Below, piece after piece: positions 11,270 through 24,467 of a DNA stretch of 64,000 bases (the stretch's first letter is position 1; each line of letters starts with the position of its first letter). Made by a program: the position numbers and the translations under genes. The notes under the pieces were generated by a model that did no database searches, was not told the origin of the DNA, and worked only from the letters and a program-made list of their open reading frames with translations. Source of the DNA: Rotaria socialis (taxonomy: Eukaryota > Rotifera > Eurotatoria > Philodinida > Philodinidae); assembly GCA_905331475.1 (NCBI GenBank), contig CAJNYU010003977.1, forward strand, positions 1-64,000, read 5' to 3'.

Positions 11270-14200
11270 TGAGTATATTCTTCCTCCAGCAGTAACAATA
11301 AAAGAAATGAATATAAGAAAAGCAAATGTTAAGTATTAAATATTACAGCACACACAGGTTTCTTTTTTTCTTTCTGTTTACTCAATTGTTTTCAACGTCG
11401 AATGACTTCAAAATTGGTGAATAATGCTTGCATCACATATACAACGTGTTACAGGTAACACGCTTATTTATTCAAGGTTACAACACAAAAACATCTCCTG
11501 ATCGACATGCGCGTACGTCTGAAAAAAGTCAAAACAACAACATTCGTCACATAGAATAAACAGTATCAAGTATTTTATGAATCAAAAATCCAATCAATAT
11601 TTTCAGTACATTAATCATCCATGCATAAGTGCAAAATTGAATATTTCGACCTATATTCTCATTGTTATATAGTTTTTTTACTCTATCAAACGATTAAATG
11701 AACTCGACTTCATTTAGCTATTTTGCATTTCATTTAAATATACAGAAAGCATTGACCTTTATTGAATTAAACATGAATTATGATTTGTCAAAGTAGAGGC
11801 AAGCACGCGCAAATATTAATCTCTATCTTTATTCTAATTAATCTTTTTCTTTCTATACAGCGTCCAAAGGCCATCGGTAAATAAAAAAAAAAGAAGAAAT
11901 ACAGCAGAAAAGGCGAATGTCAATATATGATGAAACAGACATACACATTATAAAAAGAATAGTATATGTATTGAAGATCATATTATTGAATATATATATA
12001 TATGTTTTCAAATCTCGTCTCTCTATTTATAATTAGATTTATGCGCATAAATATATATATATATATATATATATATCTATATATTTATAGAAATGAAAGC
12101 GGCATTGACCGTCGTCATCCTCTTGGACATATCGACATCTGTTCGTTGCTTTCTTGTTTAAATATTAAAAAATATATGTATATATATATATATATATACA
12201 TGCATGCATGTGAGAAGCAGCAGCAGATTCACAAATGACCGATGAAAAAGGAAAGAGAAAAAAATTCTTGACCATCGAGCAAATGCGATAGAGAATAGAT
12301 TATTAATTCCATTTTTTTTTTGTATTTCTGGCGAAGAATTTTTTTCACATCAGGGTATGTATTCGAGAAAAAAAATGACAGAAGCTCATGCTGTTTCCTA
12401 TGTATGAAACGGCAACATATGGACAAAGTCATCAGTAAAATATAATTAGAAATTTGTACAAATGATTATGATTAAGATGATCGTTTCGAATGATGCTTGT
12501 TAACATAAAATGAGAGAGCGTGCATTTATAACAAGGAAAAAATTCTTTTTTTTCTTCTTCTGTCTTCTCTTTATCAAACAATGTGCACAAGCATGTTAAT
12601 CTTTTCGGTAGATCTACTGAGCATTTTGGTTCGTTTATCCCTCATTTTTGTATTTGATGATGATGAGTCTTCTCCTCCTCCTCCGCCTCCTCCTCGTCCC
12701 TCGTTTTTTTTGTATGTTCAACGTAATTACTTAACATTTGTATATTCGTAAAATAAGAAAACGAAAAAAAAATTGATTTTAGTTTTTCACATAGAGAAGG
12801 TAAGATGGTGATGACATTTATATAGATATTCTAACAGATATCATACTAAAATATAAATACAATTTTGCTACGACGTGTGTATGTATATATCGATTCATAA
12901 AGCCTTGTATCAACATTATTAGCGTTTGTGCATGCATACACTATTCATGGATTATAGTTCGCGTGTGCATTTGCTTCGTCTAGGAGAACAATAACTATAT
13001 GTTTGATGATTGTAATATTATTGTGAATAGTTATAGTTTAGTATAAAATACAGGAGCACGACATTTGCGGGTTGTTTTATTTTAGTTTTTTCGTTTTGAA
13101 AATTAAGAAGAATAGAAAAAGGTAAGAGTGATGAATTGAAAATTTTCAAACCTTTTTTCGTTGTGCGTATCGATATATTTCACAATAAAATTTTATTAAT
13201 ACCTTTATCCGATTAAGCGTTATCATATATTTACTTGAGACGATGAAAAATGGGCTCGCCATAAAATATAAGAAAAATATTTTCTCAAGCGTTAGTGATG
13301 CATATTAATTTTTTTTTGTTGTCATCTATGTTCCATGGGTAGTTTCTTTTGTGTTTATAGGAAATCAAAACAGTGTCTTTCTTCTTCTTTTTTTTTTAAT
13401 ATGAAAATAAGAAATATTGTTCTATCATTTAATAAATATGAATAAATCGATTGTCTGCCATCTCTTATAACTGATTTATATGTTTTTATGAGTTTCTCTG
13501 CTTGTCTATATCGTTCTTTCTCTTATTATTATGATGAGGAATTATATATCGTTCTCTCTATCGACGTTTGTTGTCATCTCATTGCAATACCATAATCATA
13601 AATGTCTGTACGTATGAAGAGTATGCTCATATTTGCTTTCATAAATTCGCTCGATTGGAATAGTAGAGACATATGGCTGTAAACGACTTTCTTTTTGTTT
13701 TATTCTTCGTTTTTGGGGTTCGATGATTATACACACGAGTAAACTCTCTTAGTTTTGAGTACGTGTATGTATTTGTAGTATTGTGCAGCATTAGCAGATA
13801 TTAGACTGCTATTATCTATTTTATATGTTGATTAATCTTCCTCATATTTTTCTTCTTTCCTTTTGTGGTGTTGTTTCTTCTTTCCATCGTTCTTATTATT
13901 ACTAAGCGGACCGAGGTACGTTCGTGTATCGATATTTTAATCGAAAACAAACTTGCTTGCGTTGCTGGATTGGGTGTTTGAGACAGAGAAGAAGAAGAAG
14001 AAGCAGCAGAAGAAGAAAAAACGATTGTTGGCTTATATTCATAGATATTATTGTTTCTTTGCGCCCGTCCGTTTATATGCTCGTTCTAGAAGGCGAAACA
14101 CGCAATCAAAATAATATGTGCATCGATAGAGAACATTGATATAAAAAAAAGAAGGAGCCAACAATGTTTTTATTGAATATAATTCATGCATTAGGAATAA

Positions 14201-14697
14201 GATAGATAGGTTCGGGTGCATATATAAGTATATCTATATAGATAATGTAACTCGGGCGCGATGCAAACATTTATTTTGATCAGTAATGTATAGCTATGTA
14301 AGTATTGAACTGGAGAGGATATTAGAACATGTTTAAATTAGATTGACACATTCAACTGATTGAAATAAAATTTTATTTTTTGTCGTCGGTTGTTTACCAT
14401 GTGCGTGTTAGATCTATATATAAATATAGATTATGCATTTAAATATATATATATCTCGAAAAAAATGTAATATATCTCGAAAGAGAAGAAAGAAGAGATC
14501 AGCTGTTTTCTTCTAGCAGTAGACGGCCGTCTAATAAACAATAATCGCGCGTCTCTATCTAGTTTTAATTCATTTTCATTTTCATCGTCGTCTTCGTCTT
14601 TATATATTTTTGCATATCATCTTTCGATTTCGTTTGAATCAATAATAGAATAATATTAATAAAAATCATCATAATAAATTTTTTTTTCTTCAAAAGA
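11270..14697. other. Long non-coding region upstream of the spalt gene
   Basis: This 3.4-kb stretch separates the TPR gene from the spalt gene and has no supported gene. It contains (AT)n tracts (about 12050-12077 and 12177-12197), a pyrimidine-rich run of CTC/TCC repeats near 12670-12705, and many T-rich runs. Its size and position before a developmental regulator suggest cis-regulatory sequence or a long 5' UTR. The open frame at 13924-14139 is low-complexity and not supported. Confidence 0.45.
12050..12077. repeat. (AT)n microsatellite
   Basis: A long alternating AT run, with a second similar tract about 120 bp downstream at 12177-12197. Confidence 0.9.
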
Positions 14698-16711
14698 ATG
14701 TCTCATGCAAATGAAGCTCGAATGCAAACATTACATGATACAAATACAAATCATCCGTCAGGAGAAAATATTGATCCGGAATTATATCAATTAAAAATTC
14801 AATTAGCAGCTATACAAGAACAACAGCGTTTACAAACATTAATGATAAAACAATTTCAACAACAATTAAAAGTTTATCAACAAAAACAAAATCATGTTGA
14901 AAATGAAGGTAAATCAAAATTCGATTGTTAGAATAAGTTTAACCAAAAATTCTCTTTTTCATCTTAGAAAATGTTGAAACACAACAAAGATATTCATGTA
15001 CTATTTGTAATCATAATTTTCCTTCTCGTTCAACATTACAAAAGCATATCGAACAACATCGAGATAAACTACATAAAGTAATATCGCCGGTAGCAATCGA
15101 TGATGATAATAATAATAATAATAAAAATAAAAATAATGATGAAGAAGAAGAAGAAGAGGAAGAAGAAGAAACCGTACAAGAAATAGATGAAGACGATGAC
15201 GACGAAGAAGAAGATGACGATAGAAGAGGTGGATTAATAATTCAAACTGAAGAGGATGACCGATCAGCAACATCTCCACTTGATTTATCAACTAGTGATC
15301 ATCTATCATCAACATCATTAAAATCCGATGAAGAACAACAAATTTCATCATCATCATCATCATCAATACAATTTCAAATGGAAGAACATGAAGGTGAACC
15401 CGAAGATCCGAATATGGCCAAACTGAAAGATATGATTGAAAAACTCGAACGAACAACGAATAAAAGTGATTCAAATGAATGTGTTGTTTGCAAACGTATA
15501 TTATCATGTCAAAGTGCACTTAAAATGCACTATCGTACACATACAGGTGAACGTCCATTTCGATGTCGAATATGCGCACGAGCATTCTCTACTAAAGGAA
15601 ATCTTAAAACACATATGAATGTTCATCGTACTACGGATGATAGTGGAACAACAAAATCTAAATCGTGTTCAATTTGCCAAAAGCAATTTAATACTATTGA
15701 ACAATTACGTTCACATTTAAAAGAACATCTTAGTAAGAAATTTTTTAAATAGAAATAAGTTTCTTTTTTCATTTTACTTTTCTAGCTGATCCTAATAATG
15801 CATCATTAGCTGAAGAAGCTTTACGTTTAATTGATTCTGAACGTTCGTTATCAAGTATTGATGACGAATCGCAAATAGATGTTCAAGTAGGTTTTGCTTT
15901 ATTGAAAAAATTGAAGATTTGTTTTTGTTTTTGTCTTGTAGCGTGATAGTCAATCAGTCAAACGTGAAGAAGTTGAAGAAGATGATGATACAAAATCATC
16001 AGCTATTTCGAATTCTTTAGCTGCAGCTATCGCCGCTGCTGCATCGACATATTCAAATGGAAATTTAACGAATCACTTATCACCATTTAATTTATTTAAT
16101 CCACAATTTTTTCCAAATCTAGCTGCTAGTACATTTCCATTTTTAGCCGCTGCTGCAGCCTTTAATAATACCAATAATTCGAATACATCTATAAACGATG
16201 AACATAAAGATAATAGTATGAGTGAAAGTGGTGAAGATCTGTCTATGTCATCAAAAATGTTGGTTGACGATGGATCAATAAATGAAAAAAATCATTCGAG
16301 ACGTTCATCATCGATTTTACAACATATATGTAATGTTTGTTCAAAAAATTTTTCATCCGCTTCCGCTTTACAAATACACAATCGAACACATACAGGTGAA
16401 AAACCATATAAATGTGATGTAAGCTATTTTAAAAATAAACCGACTGATCATCGTTCATTAATATCTCTCTTGATTTTTTTTCTTCCTCTTAGGTTTGCGG
16501 TCGAGCATTTACAACAAAAGGAAATCTAAAAGTCCATACGGGTACACATATGTATCATACACAAACAAGTCCAACTATGGTTCATAGTGGAGTAGCAGCA
16601 GCCCGACAACGGCGACGATACGATTTTCATCCATATTCAGTTAATATAGCTGATGTAGGAAAATCGATAACATCATCGCCATCATCAACAATAATTAAAA
16701 GTGAATCTTGA
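14698..16711 (+). CDS. SALL: Spalt-like (SALL) C2H2 zinc finger transcription factor
   Basis: Five exons: 14698-14908, 14968-15732, 15786-15886, 15942-16418, 16493-16711; 590 residues. The spalt signature is two C2H2 doublets. One reads [18 protein letters not shown] then [17 protein letters not shown] (about 240-292). The other reads [17 protein letters not shown] then [14 protein letters not shown] (about 487-537), split by the last intron. Single fingers occur near 79-103 and 303-325. The N-terminus is Gln-rich (glutamine coiled coil), as in SALL proteins, and there are acidic (poly E/D), poly-Ser and Ala-rich tracts. Family role: nuclear repressor that controls development by binding AT-rich DNA through the doublets. 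Shorter than vertebrate SALL (over 1000 residues). The N-terminal C2HC finger and 12-residue repressor motif were not seen. Confidence 0.92.
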
Positions 16712-18189
16712 GAGAATGAACAAATAATCTATACTCCACTATCGTCTTTCATATATCGAAACAAAACTAATGCGATGATGAGAATGCATTCCTACATATT
16801 CTTTCTTTTTTTTCATCGTTTTGTTTGTCTGTTTTTTGGTACTCTTGTGTTTTGTTTGTTTTTAACTCAGGTTTTTGTTTTGTCCTTCTTCTCTTTATTA
16901 TTATTGTTGTTGTTGTTGTGGTTGTTGTCATATGCGTGTGTACAGCAGCTAGTTTCTTTATTTCTTCTTTTTTTTTTCGTTTTTGTCAACCGTGAAAAGA
17001 AATGGCATGATTGTTACTGTTGAAATTTCAAGTTTATTCATTTATGATACCTTTTGGAATAATAGGAGTACTAATCTGGTTTTTATCGTGACAAAAGATT
17101 GATTAAAGACTTTGAATTATGTTTTTATTGAATTCAACTCTGTTAGAAAAAATTCAATCGATACAGAGATTATTTTTTTAAGAACTATCTTATCATAAGT
17201 AGTTCATCTTAAAATAATAATTTCTGACTGCCAAGTTATAGTAAAACTGAATATTTAATATAGTCGACATTTTATTTGAACGAATTGTTTAATAATCGAA
17301 TTCGTGTGAAGTCGTAAAATTTTATATTATCTGCATAAGCCAAATTATTTCATAGAGAATCAATCAACCAAATTGAATGTTTTCGAGATAAATAGTTATT
17401 TTTTATATAATAGGAACTCGCGAAAATAAAAATACAACAGACTAATGGAATGTGTAAAAGTAGAAAACGTTGCGGCGTAGTTGATTTTGAGATTGAAGAT
17501 TTCTCTTAATGTCACTTCGTCGACCATTAGATCGTGTGCCATTTGTCTATTAGGGAGGTATGATACATATCATCATTTTTTTGTCTTGATGTATATCTCT
17601 ATCGTTTACATATTTAGTCATCATCAAGTATCGACGTATCCATCCTATACCTGTAAAATATTATCTCCTATAATAATCAAAATAAACGTTTTTTTTCCCA
17701 TTGAAAAACACAAGTCAAATCAATCATGATTTTACATGCGTAATGATAATGTTGCTAATCTTTCAAAACGTTTTATGTTAATGCTGAGGAATTTTAACTA
17801 TTATCCAAACGGCTTTAACAAATCAAACATAATTTATGCAATGATATAAAGGGATTTAGTACGGATTGTGTATAATATGTAATACCAAAGAATGTGAGTT
17901 ACAATTACTATTCATTACATCGTTTGGTACAGTATAAATTGAATTCAAAAGCAATTAGCTGAATATATATTCGCTATTTTGTTTTTATTATCGTAAATCT
18001 TCAGGTTGTAAAATGTATATTAGAAGAATGTTCGTCTATGACAAACAAAAAAAATTTTGGCAGACATTTTCAAAATAAATAAATCTACGGCTTAATTGAA
18101 AATATTTATCAGTGATCGGTGGTGCACTTGATCTTCCCAGAATAAAATCTATTTGAGACAAAAACAATTCAACTATTTATTAAATGAAT

Positions 18190-18210
18190 TTCTCTCTCTC
18201 TCTCTCTCTC
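18190..18210. repeat. (TC)n microsatellite
   Basis: About ten TC units in a row, in intergenic DNA between the spalt and eRF1 genes. Confidence 0.9.
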
Positions 18211-18978
18211 AAGTATATCTAGATGATTAACAAGACAGATCTACACCGCCGAGAGAATGTTAATTATTTGACGATCAATTTATTGGCCAATTTATGACAT
18301 AGGACATAGTTTAGATAATGTCACCGTGATATGTTTGTGTAAATAAGTAATCGAGCCTATTTATCGTTTCTCATTGTTTTTTATTATTCGGTGTACTTTT
18401 ATCAGTGTCATATTTTCTCATGGAATTTTTGTTTTTGAAATAAAAGTGAGAAAAAAAATCATTCAATGTTTTCAGAGTACTTATGTTTTTCAAAAACTCA
18501 TAGTTAGATAAACAAAAAAAAATTATTGATCATAAGATACGATTTTAGCCAAGATGCCTCTAATAAAACAATTGATATGGAATGGTTAAACTAACAAAAA
18601 CTACGGACAGATAATGTACATTCGACGACTTAATAATAAATGAAGAAACCCGCTTCCAATTCAGTGGTTATTATCACCTCGATTTTTCAATACAAGTCAA
18701 ACTATTATCAGCAACAGATTTAGTTCTGGTCGCTACGGAGTATGAAAACGAGACTTTTTATTGAATTTCGTTTTGATTTGTTACCTTCGTAGTATGTGCT
18801 TCAAAAGTATATTTTATTTATTGATAAAATCTACATGTTGCAATCGATTAGCAACATCTAAAAGACTTCTAAAATGCGATTGATTAGTAAGATTTTACTA
18901 GACATAAAGGAAAATAATCCCAGGCATATATTTATGCTCTTGATACAAGAAACTATGACGTGCTTTGGTAATCTACAC

Positions 18979-19010
18979 TTCTTTCTTTCTTTCTTTCTTT
19001 CTTTCCTTTC
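18979..19010. repeat. (TTTC)n microsatellite
   Basis: Roughly six to seven CTTT/TTTC units followed by imperfect continuations, about 230 bp upstream of the eRF1-like gene. Confidence 0.9.
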
Positions 19011-19236
19011 TTCTCGTTCTGTCCTGCATGTAAATTTCGCAATTACTTCACCTAGTATAAAATGTTGAAATTTCGTAATTATTACAAGTTATGAAACTCT
19101 GAAATTTCAGTAGTACATCTAGCCACGCATGTGTTTCTTGCTGTTTTATTCTCAGCTATAAAAACTCAATGAACATGATTCCAATGGACATTAGAACTTT
19201 GATAGACTTTCAAGTATCTTATATACAATATTCTTC

Positions 19237-20625
19237 ATGGCTACAGCAATCCAAAACGATAATTCCGACATTGAAAAATGGAAACTTCGCCGAACAGTTC
19301 AATATTTATCATCAATGCGTGGGCGCGGCACGTCATTAGTCACAATGATTGTTCCAGCTCAATCACAATTAGCACGGACCATGAAACTTCTCACTGATGA
19401 ATATGGTCTATCGTCATGCATAAAATCTTCTCAAACGAGACACAATGTTCAACAAGCATTATCGTCTGCTCAAGGAAAACTTCGTTTATATACACAAAAT
19501 ACATTGCCAGAAAATGGTCTCGTTCTCTATACAGGCATCGTATACGATGAGGAACAACATCGTGAAACGAAAATTTCCATGTGTATTGAACCTTTACAAC
19601 CGTTACAACATGGTTTATATCGATGTGAAGCACATTTCATTACTGATTTTCTTCAACAACAAATCAACGATAGTACAAATGATTTACAAGCACGTCGATA
19701 TGGTATCATTGTTATTGATGGTAATGGAACATTATTTGCTCGTCTAGATCCACAACAAGGTACAACTATTCTCAAACGTATTCAAGTTAGTTTACCCAAA
19801 AAACACGGTCGTGGTGGACAATCGGCACCACGTTTTGACCGTTTACGTCGTGAAGCTATTCATAACTATTTAAGTAAAGTTGCTGAACATGCAAAATCAG
19901 TATATCTGAATAGTCAACAACATGGTTTAGCTAATATTGATGGAATTATAATAAGTGGTTCAGCTAATTTAAAACAAGAACTTGTTAAAAGCGATTTACT
20001 TGGAAATCAAATACAAACGAAAATTATTCGAATGATTGACGTAAGTTACGGTGCTGATAATGGTTTACAGGAAACACTTCGTTTATGTGCTGATCTATTT
20101 GCGGATATTAAATTAACACAAGAAAGACAGTTACTTGAAGAGGCTTTTTCTCAAATCAACCTTTCAACAACAACAAACGAATCAAATATGATTTCGTATG
20201 CGATTGCTGCCGATGAAATATCAATTGTTCTTCGAGAGGGCAGTAGTCTTATTGATCGTTTGATTCTTTGGGAAAATTTAGCTACGAAACGTTACGTTTA
20301 TCAAAAACGTAATGAAGAAAACATTGTTATTGTTGCTGATAATGAACAAGAAGCACAAAAGAAATTGAAAGTATTATTAAAAGAAAACGAAAATGAACAA
20401 ATCGATTGCATCGAAGAAATGAATTTAATTGATTATCTAACTGAAAATTATAAAGCTATGAATCTTCGTTTATATCTAGTTACAGATCGTTCACCAGAAG
20501 GACAACAACTTCGACTTGGTTTCGGTGGATGTATTGCGTTGCTTCGATATCCGATTCCGACATCGATTTTTGATTCACTTCAAAATAATAATTTCGCTGA
20601 TGATATTGATACATACGACTATTAA
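19237..20625 (+). CDS. ETF1: Peptide chain release factor eRF1, divergent and intronless
   Basis: A 462-residue single-exon protein covering all three eRF1 domains. The N-domain that reads stop codons carries YxCxxxF (YRCEAHF, about 128-134). The M-domain has GRGGQSAPRF (about 188-197), whose GGQ promotes peptidyl-tRNA hydrolysis. The C-domain ends in an acidic DDIDTYDY tail as in eRF1, which binds eRF3. The NIKS loop is CIKS (about residue 67): Asn becomes Cys, and the preceding TAS becomes LSS. The Lys and the upstream Glu (DEYG) are kept. No intron is present although neighbours are rich in introns, so it could be a retrocopy. A polyadenylation motif (aataaa) follows near 20681. It is either the organism's eRF1 or a second, specialised copy; the window cannot tell. 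Confidence 0.9.
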   Translation: MATAIQNDNSDIEKWKLRRTVQYLSSMRGRGTSLVTMIVPAQSQLARTMKLLTDEYGLSSCIKSSQTRHNVQQALSSAQGKLRLYTQNTLPENGLVLYTGIVYDEEQHRETKISMCIEPLQPLQHGLYRCEAHFITDFLQQQINDSTNDLQARRYGIIVIDGNGTLFARLDPQQGTTILKRIQVSLPKKHGRGGQSAPRFDRLRREAIHNYLSKVAEHAKSVYLNSQQHGLANIDGIIISGSANLKQELVKSDLLGNQIQTKIIRMIDVSYGADNGLQETLRLCADLFADIKLTQERQLLEEAFSQINLSTTTNESNMISYAIAADEISIVLREGSSLIDRLILWENLATKRYVYQKRNEENIVIVADNEQEAQKKLKVLLKENENEQIDCIEEMNLIDYLTENYKAMNLRLYLVTDRSPEGQQLRLGFGGCIALLRYPIPTSIFDSLQNNNFADDIDTYDY

Positions 20626-20909
20626 ACATTGTAGATAGTTAATTTAGTGTAACGTTTTCTCTTTTGTGTGAATCATCAGAAAATAAACGATTCTATCAAT
20701 AATTTCTTAATTTTAACTTTTCTAGGTAAATCACAGGAAAAAACCCAAATACATTATCACTAAGCATAAATATCAGAGTAAGAAAACAGTGGAGAAAAAG
20801 AAAGATGAAATACTGCAATACATAGAATAGAAAGATCCTTTGCCTATGAACATTAGTGTTGAAAAGAAAAATACTAAATGAAATGGAAATATCAATTTCA
20901 TGTACGATA

Positions 20910-21464
20910 TTAACGAATTATAAGCATGGAAATTGTAAGAATAATAATCGATGACATCATGGTCATGATTCGTTCTTGTCGATTAAAACTTGTTGCCTGA
21001 TTACAAAAATCATGGTTATACGAACAAACTTGTGCCTATAAAAGAAAACGAACAAATCATAATCGAGACAAAATCTATTCTATACATTATTTTTTCCGGG
21101 TGTTTTATAACATGATTTTGATCCAGCTGCGGAACCACATGTTCGTACAACACTTTTCTGTTCACCGACTAAATAAAACCATTAGAGTCCTGGTTGGTTT
21201 TATCTATTGTTACCGGTTTGAATGATTTTTCGACAATAAGGACGAATCATAGCACTACATTTAACTTTATAGACGTCTGGTACAGAATCACCATCACAAC
21301 CTTCATCGACATTTGAATTGCAAACATAACATTTTAACTGGTTAGTCGTAGTGCTTATCAATGGAACTAAATCAGAGATACTGATTTCTTTTGGTTTTAA
21401 ATATTTTCTAGATAATCTTACTTAATACAAATAGAATAGCATATGAAAATATTCCAAACTTCAT
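20910..21464 (-). CDS. Ly6/uPAR (three-finger) GPI-anchored protein
   Basis: Each exon is too short to stand out alone, but four exons join in phase: 21464-21422, 21366-21214, 21168-21086, 21035-20910 (134 residues). The first codes for a signal peptide (MKFGIFSYAILFVL, continuing IPLIS). The mature part starts LKCYVCNS and has nine cysteines, including TC, SCY, VCSY and the terminal DFCNQ, matching the Ly6/sleepless-type pattern CxxC...C...CN. A hydrophobic C-terminal tail (SSIIILTISMLIIR) fits a GPI-anchor signal. Ten cysteines are usual, so one may be missing. Introns are 45-55 bp. Family members sit on the cell surface and modulate channels or receptors; the partner here is unknown. Confidence 0.75.
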
Positions 21465-22130
21465 CACTTATTTTTGCGATAAAGTAAATGATCGATATAA
21501 GCTTTCTATCAGTCACAGAGAAAGGTAAACGTAAATAAGATTTACGTGAGAATAAGCGTTAAAAAAGCAAAAGCCAGTCAGTCATGAAAAGAATAAAAAT
21601 ATGTGAATACATGCATATGTTCTTGATACGCATATCATCAATACACATTTTAAAGAAGGTATCTATGTAGTAGTTATATATAATACGATGAAAAATACAC
21701 TAAGAGCTTTTAATCGAGATCATCAATTCTGATATAGACGAAGAAATACATAATTCATTCGTTAAGCAGTATATTCAATGTAAAGATTTTATTAAATTAT
21801 AGACCTTTTCAAGTTTTAAACTGTAGGGAAAAATCAATATCCACCAGTGACATCTGTATTTGCATTCGCGTTCGTTAAAGTAGCTGATAAAAAAAAACAA
21901 TCAAAGTAATTTTCATTCGGAAATATTATATTATTGAAACAAATGTTTCAATAAAAAATTTCTTTTTCTAACGTTGAGAGGATTTTTTTTTCGACAATCC
22001 AACAGTATTTTGATGAATCATATTTCGATACTACCATTCAGCGAATATCTCAAACGATTTGTTTATTTTTATACATAGAAAAAATGATGACCAGTACGAG
22101 GTATATCTATTTTATGTAAAATGTTCATTG
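21465..22130. other. Divergent intergenic region between the Ly6 and cyclin Y genes
   Basis: A 0.67-kb AT-rich stretch between two genes transcribed away from each other. It probably holds both promoters. No other feature was recognised. Confidence 0.5.
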
Positions 22131-24467
22131 ATGGGTGCCATCATCAGTTGTTGCTGTTATTGTTGTGATAGAGAATCAAAGAAATACAAGTAAAATTTCA
22201 GAAACATGAAGCAATAAAAATTTATCTCTTTTTCGTAGTGAAACTTATCAACCGACAAATGTAATTGATACAACTTCCAAAGCATATGACAATAAAGTTC
22301 ATGTTTCCGAAATTTACGGGATTAGTATGTGCTATTTTTAAAAACAAACCGATTTTTGTTTTCATTGAGTATATATACATATTTCAGATAGTGATGTTGA
22401 ACTTGCTCCATCTGATAATCCAAAAACATCAACATATTTCCAGTCGATTATACGTTAGTAAAATGATTTAATAATAAATGAGCTATTTTATTTTAAATAG
22501 ATCCACCGAAAGAGCTTGTACAACAATCAAATTCAGCATCAGCTCAGTCCAAAGTAAAGTCTTAATGATTTTCTTTTGTTATTAGCAATACTTTTATTTT
22601 TCATCGTTCAGACAAATGAAGTATTACCCGAATCATCGAATTCTCGCGATAATGCTACGCATTTGTCTATGAATCTAAAGTTGCATCGAACAGCATTAGA
22701 TTCCTCGTCTTCACTTTCACCTACTCCACCACGATGTCAAACTGATACAAATCGTCCAGCAGCGACACATAAATCACTCAAACATTCGAATTCATGTTCG
22801 ACGATTTACGTCGATGACTCAACGGTTTCACAACCGAATTGGAAAGCAATGATCAAATGTGTTAGTATTGCTATACATTCACATATTCTACATAGAAAAT
22901 CAAATAAAACAATGGAGATATTCGATGAAAAACTTCATCCATTAAGTGTATGTTATAAAGAATTATTCAACTTCTTATGGAAACTCATTGGACCTCTTTC
23001 TATTTTTTGTTTTAGAAAGAACTGCTACCGGATGATTATGATATACGAATACCTGAACAAAACACCATTTATCGTTTTATGCGTGTTCTTTTCACTGCTG
23101 CACAATTAACCGCCGAATGTGCTATTGTTACATTGGTAAATTCTGTTCTTTTTTAATATAAGAATCAGACAAGGAAAATGGAATTATGAATACGAAAAGA
23201 TGAATAAATTTCCCATGAGTGGTGCGATTTAAAAACTTGTTCTAAAATTCATACATGTTGTTTTTTTTTATTATAAAACTGGAGAAATTATTTCCTAAAT
23301 TATTCATTTGACTCAGATCATCTACTTTTAGGTTTATCTCGAACGTGTTTTGAGTTATGGCGAACTTGATCTATGTCCATCGAATTGGAAACGACTTGTG
23401 CTGGGTTCGTTTTAGTTTTCTTCATAATGTCAGAAACTAAATATGATTTCGTTATCTGTAGGAGCGGTCATGTTAGCATCAAAAGTATGGGACGACCAAG
23501 CAGTATGGAATGTTGACTTCTGTCAAATTTTGAAGGACATTACTGTTAATGCAATGTAAGTAGAAAAAAAGCCATTAACATGATCCCTGAGGAATTGAAA
23601 ATGTAAAATACAAGCTTAACACTATTACTAATAGAATTGTTTCGAACATACTTCTTCATCATTCTTCTTCTGTAATCCAATTAGAAAGTGGTCTAAATAC
23701 TATAATAAGATGCTATTTATACACAGAAATAGTGTTATGAAGGTGTTTGCGTTGATATTTGGCGCGTATGTGTCTACGTCTATAACGAACGCCTGTCACA
23801 GTTGCTGGCAAATGTCTGTTACATTTTATGCTGGTGTTTGACTAACGTCTGTCACAGTCCTTGACAAGCGTATGTTTTCCTTACTTAGGTCAAAAGGTGA
23901 AAATTCTTTTCAAACAAAATTTAAAATTATCAATGTGGAAGAGAAAAACAAGAAGGATATGAATATGTCAAGAGGCTCATTAAAATTTTGTTTTTATTTC
24001 GATAAACAATATAAACTTTTCGTTTCAGGAATGAATTAGAACGTGAATATGTTCAACTTCTTCAGTTCAATGTTAATGTTGCTTCATCTATATATGCTAA
24101 ATATTATTTTGATTTACGACAAATAGCAAAAGAGAATCAAATATCATTTCCCGATGAACTACTAACGAAAGAAAAAGCAATCAAACTTGAAGTAAAAGTT
24201 TCCTATTTCAAAGTCTATTCGACAAATTGTTTTCTTTTCCTTTTTCTATTTGATTAGGCTCTGTCAATGATTAATAATCGTCTTCAACAACCATCATCGA
24301 GCTCCATGTTAGCTTCAAATCAATCGAATTCATCACAAAATCATACGAATTCCAATCAAGTATCTTCCCAACAGCAATCATCAGCATTATCCTATTTAAC
24401 ATTACGACGATCAGCAAGTGTCGAATTTACACAATCGCAACGCAAATCACTTCTTATTATATCTTAG
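22131..24467 (+). CDS. CCNY: Cyclin Y (membrane-anchored cyclin)
   Basis: Ten exons join in phase: 22131-22189, 22239-22324, 22388-22453, 22501-22553, 22612-22947, 23016-23135, 23332-23404, 23462-23555, 24029-24191, 24258-24467; 419 residues. The N-terminus is [12 protein letters not shown]: Gly2 for myristoylation followed by palmitoylatable cysteines, as in cyclin Y, which anchors CDK14/16 at the plasma membrane. The cyclin box (about residues 230-350) has [56 protein letters not shown] and [18 protein letters not shown], all close to human cyclin Y. The start was chosen because it gives the myristoyl motif. The tail is Ser/Asn/Gln-rich. The 0.47-kb intron 8 contains short related direct repeats (around 23790 and 23848). 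Confidence 0.93.

Larger units (their letters stand above)
16712..19236. other. Intergenic / spalt 3' region
   Basis: No gene supported. The first part, with T-rich runs, is probably spalt 3' UTR. Simple repeats occur at 18190-18210 (TC)n and 18979-19010 (TTTC)n. Confidence 0.45.

Noticed and set aside
13924-14139. 71-codon frame upstream of spalt
   Set aside because: Arg/Lys-rich from an AGA/AAG repeat; no homology; likely chance.
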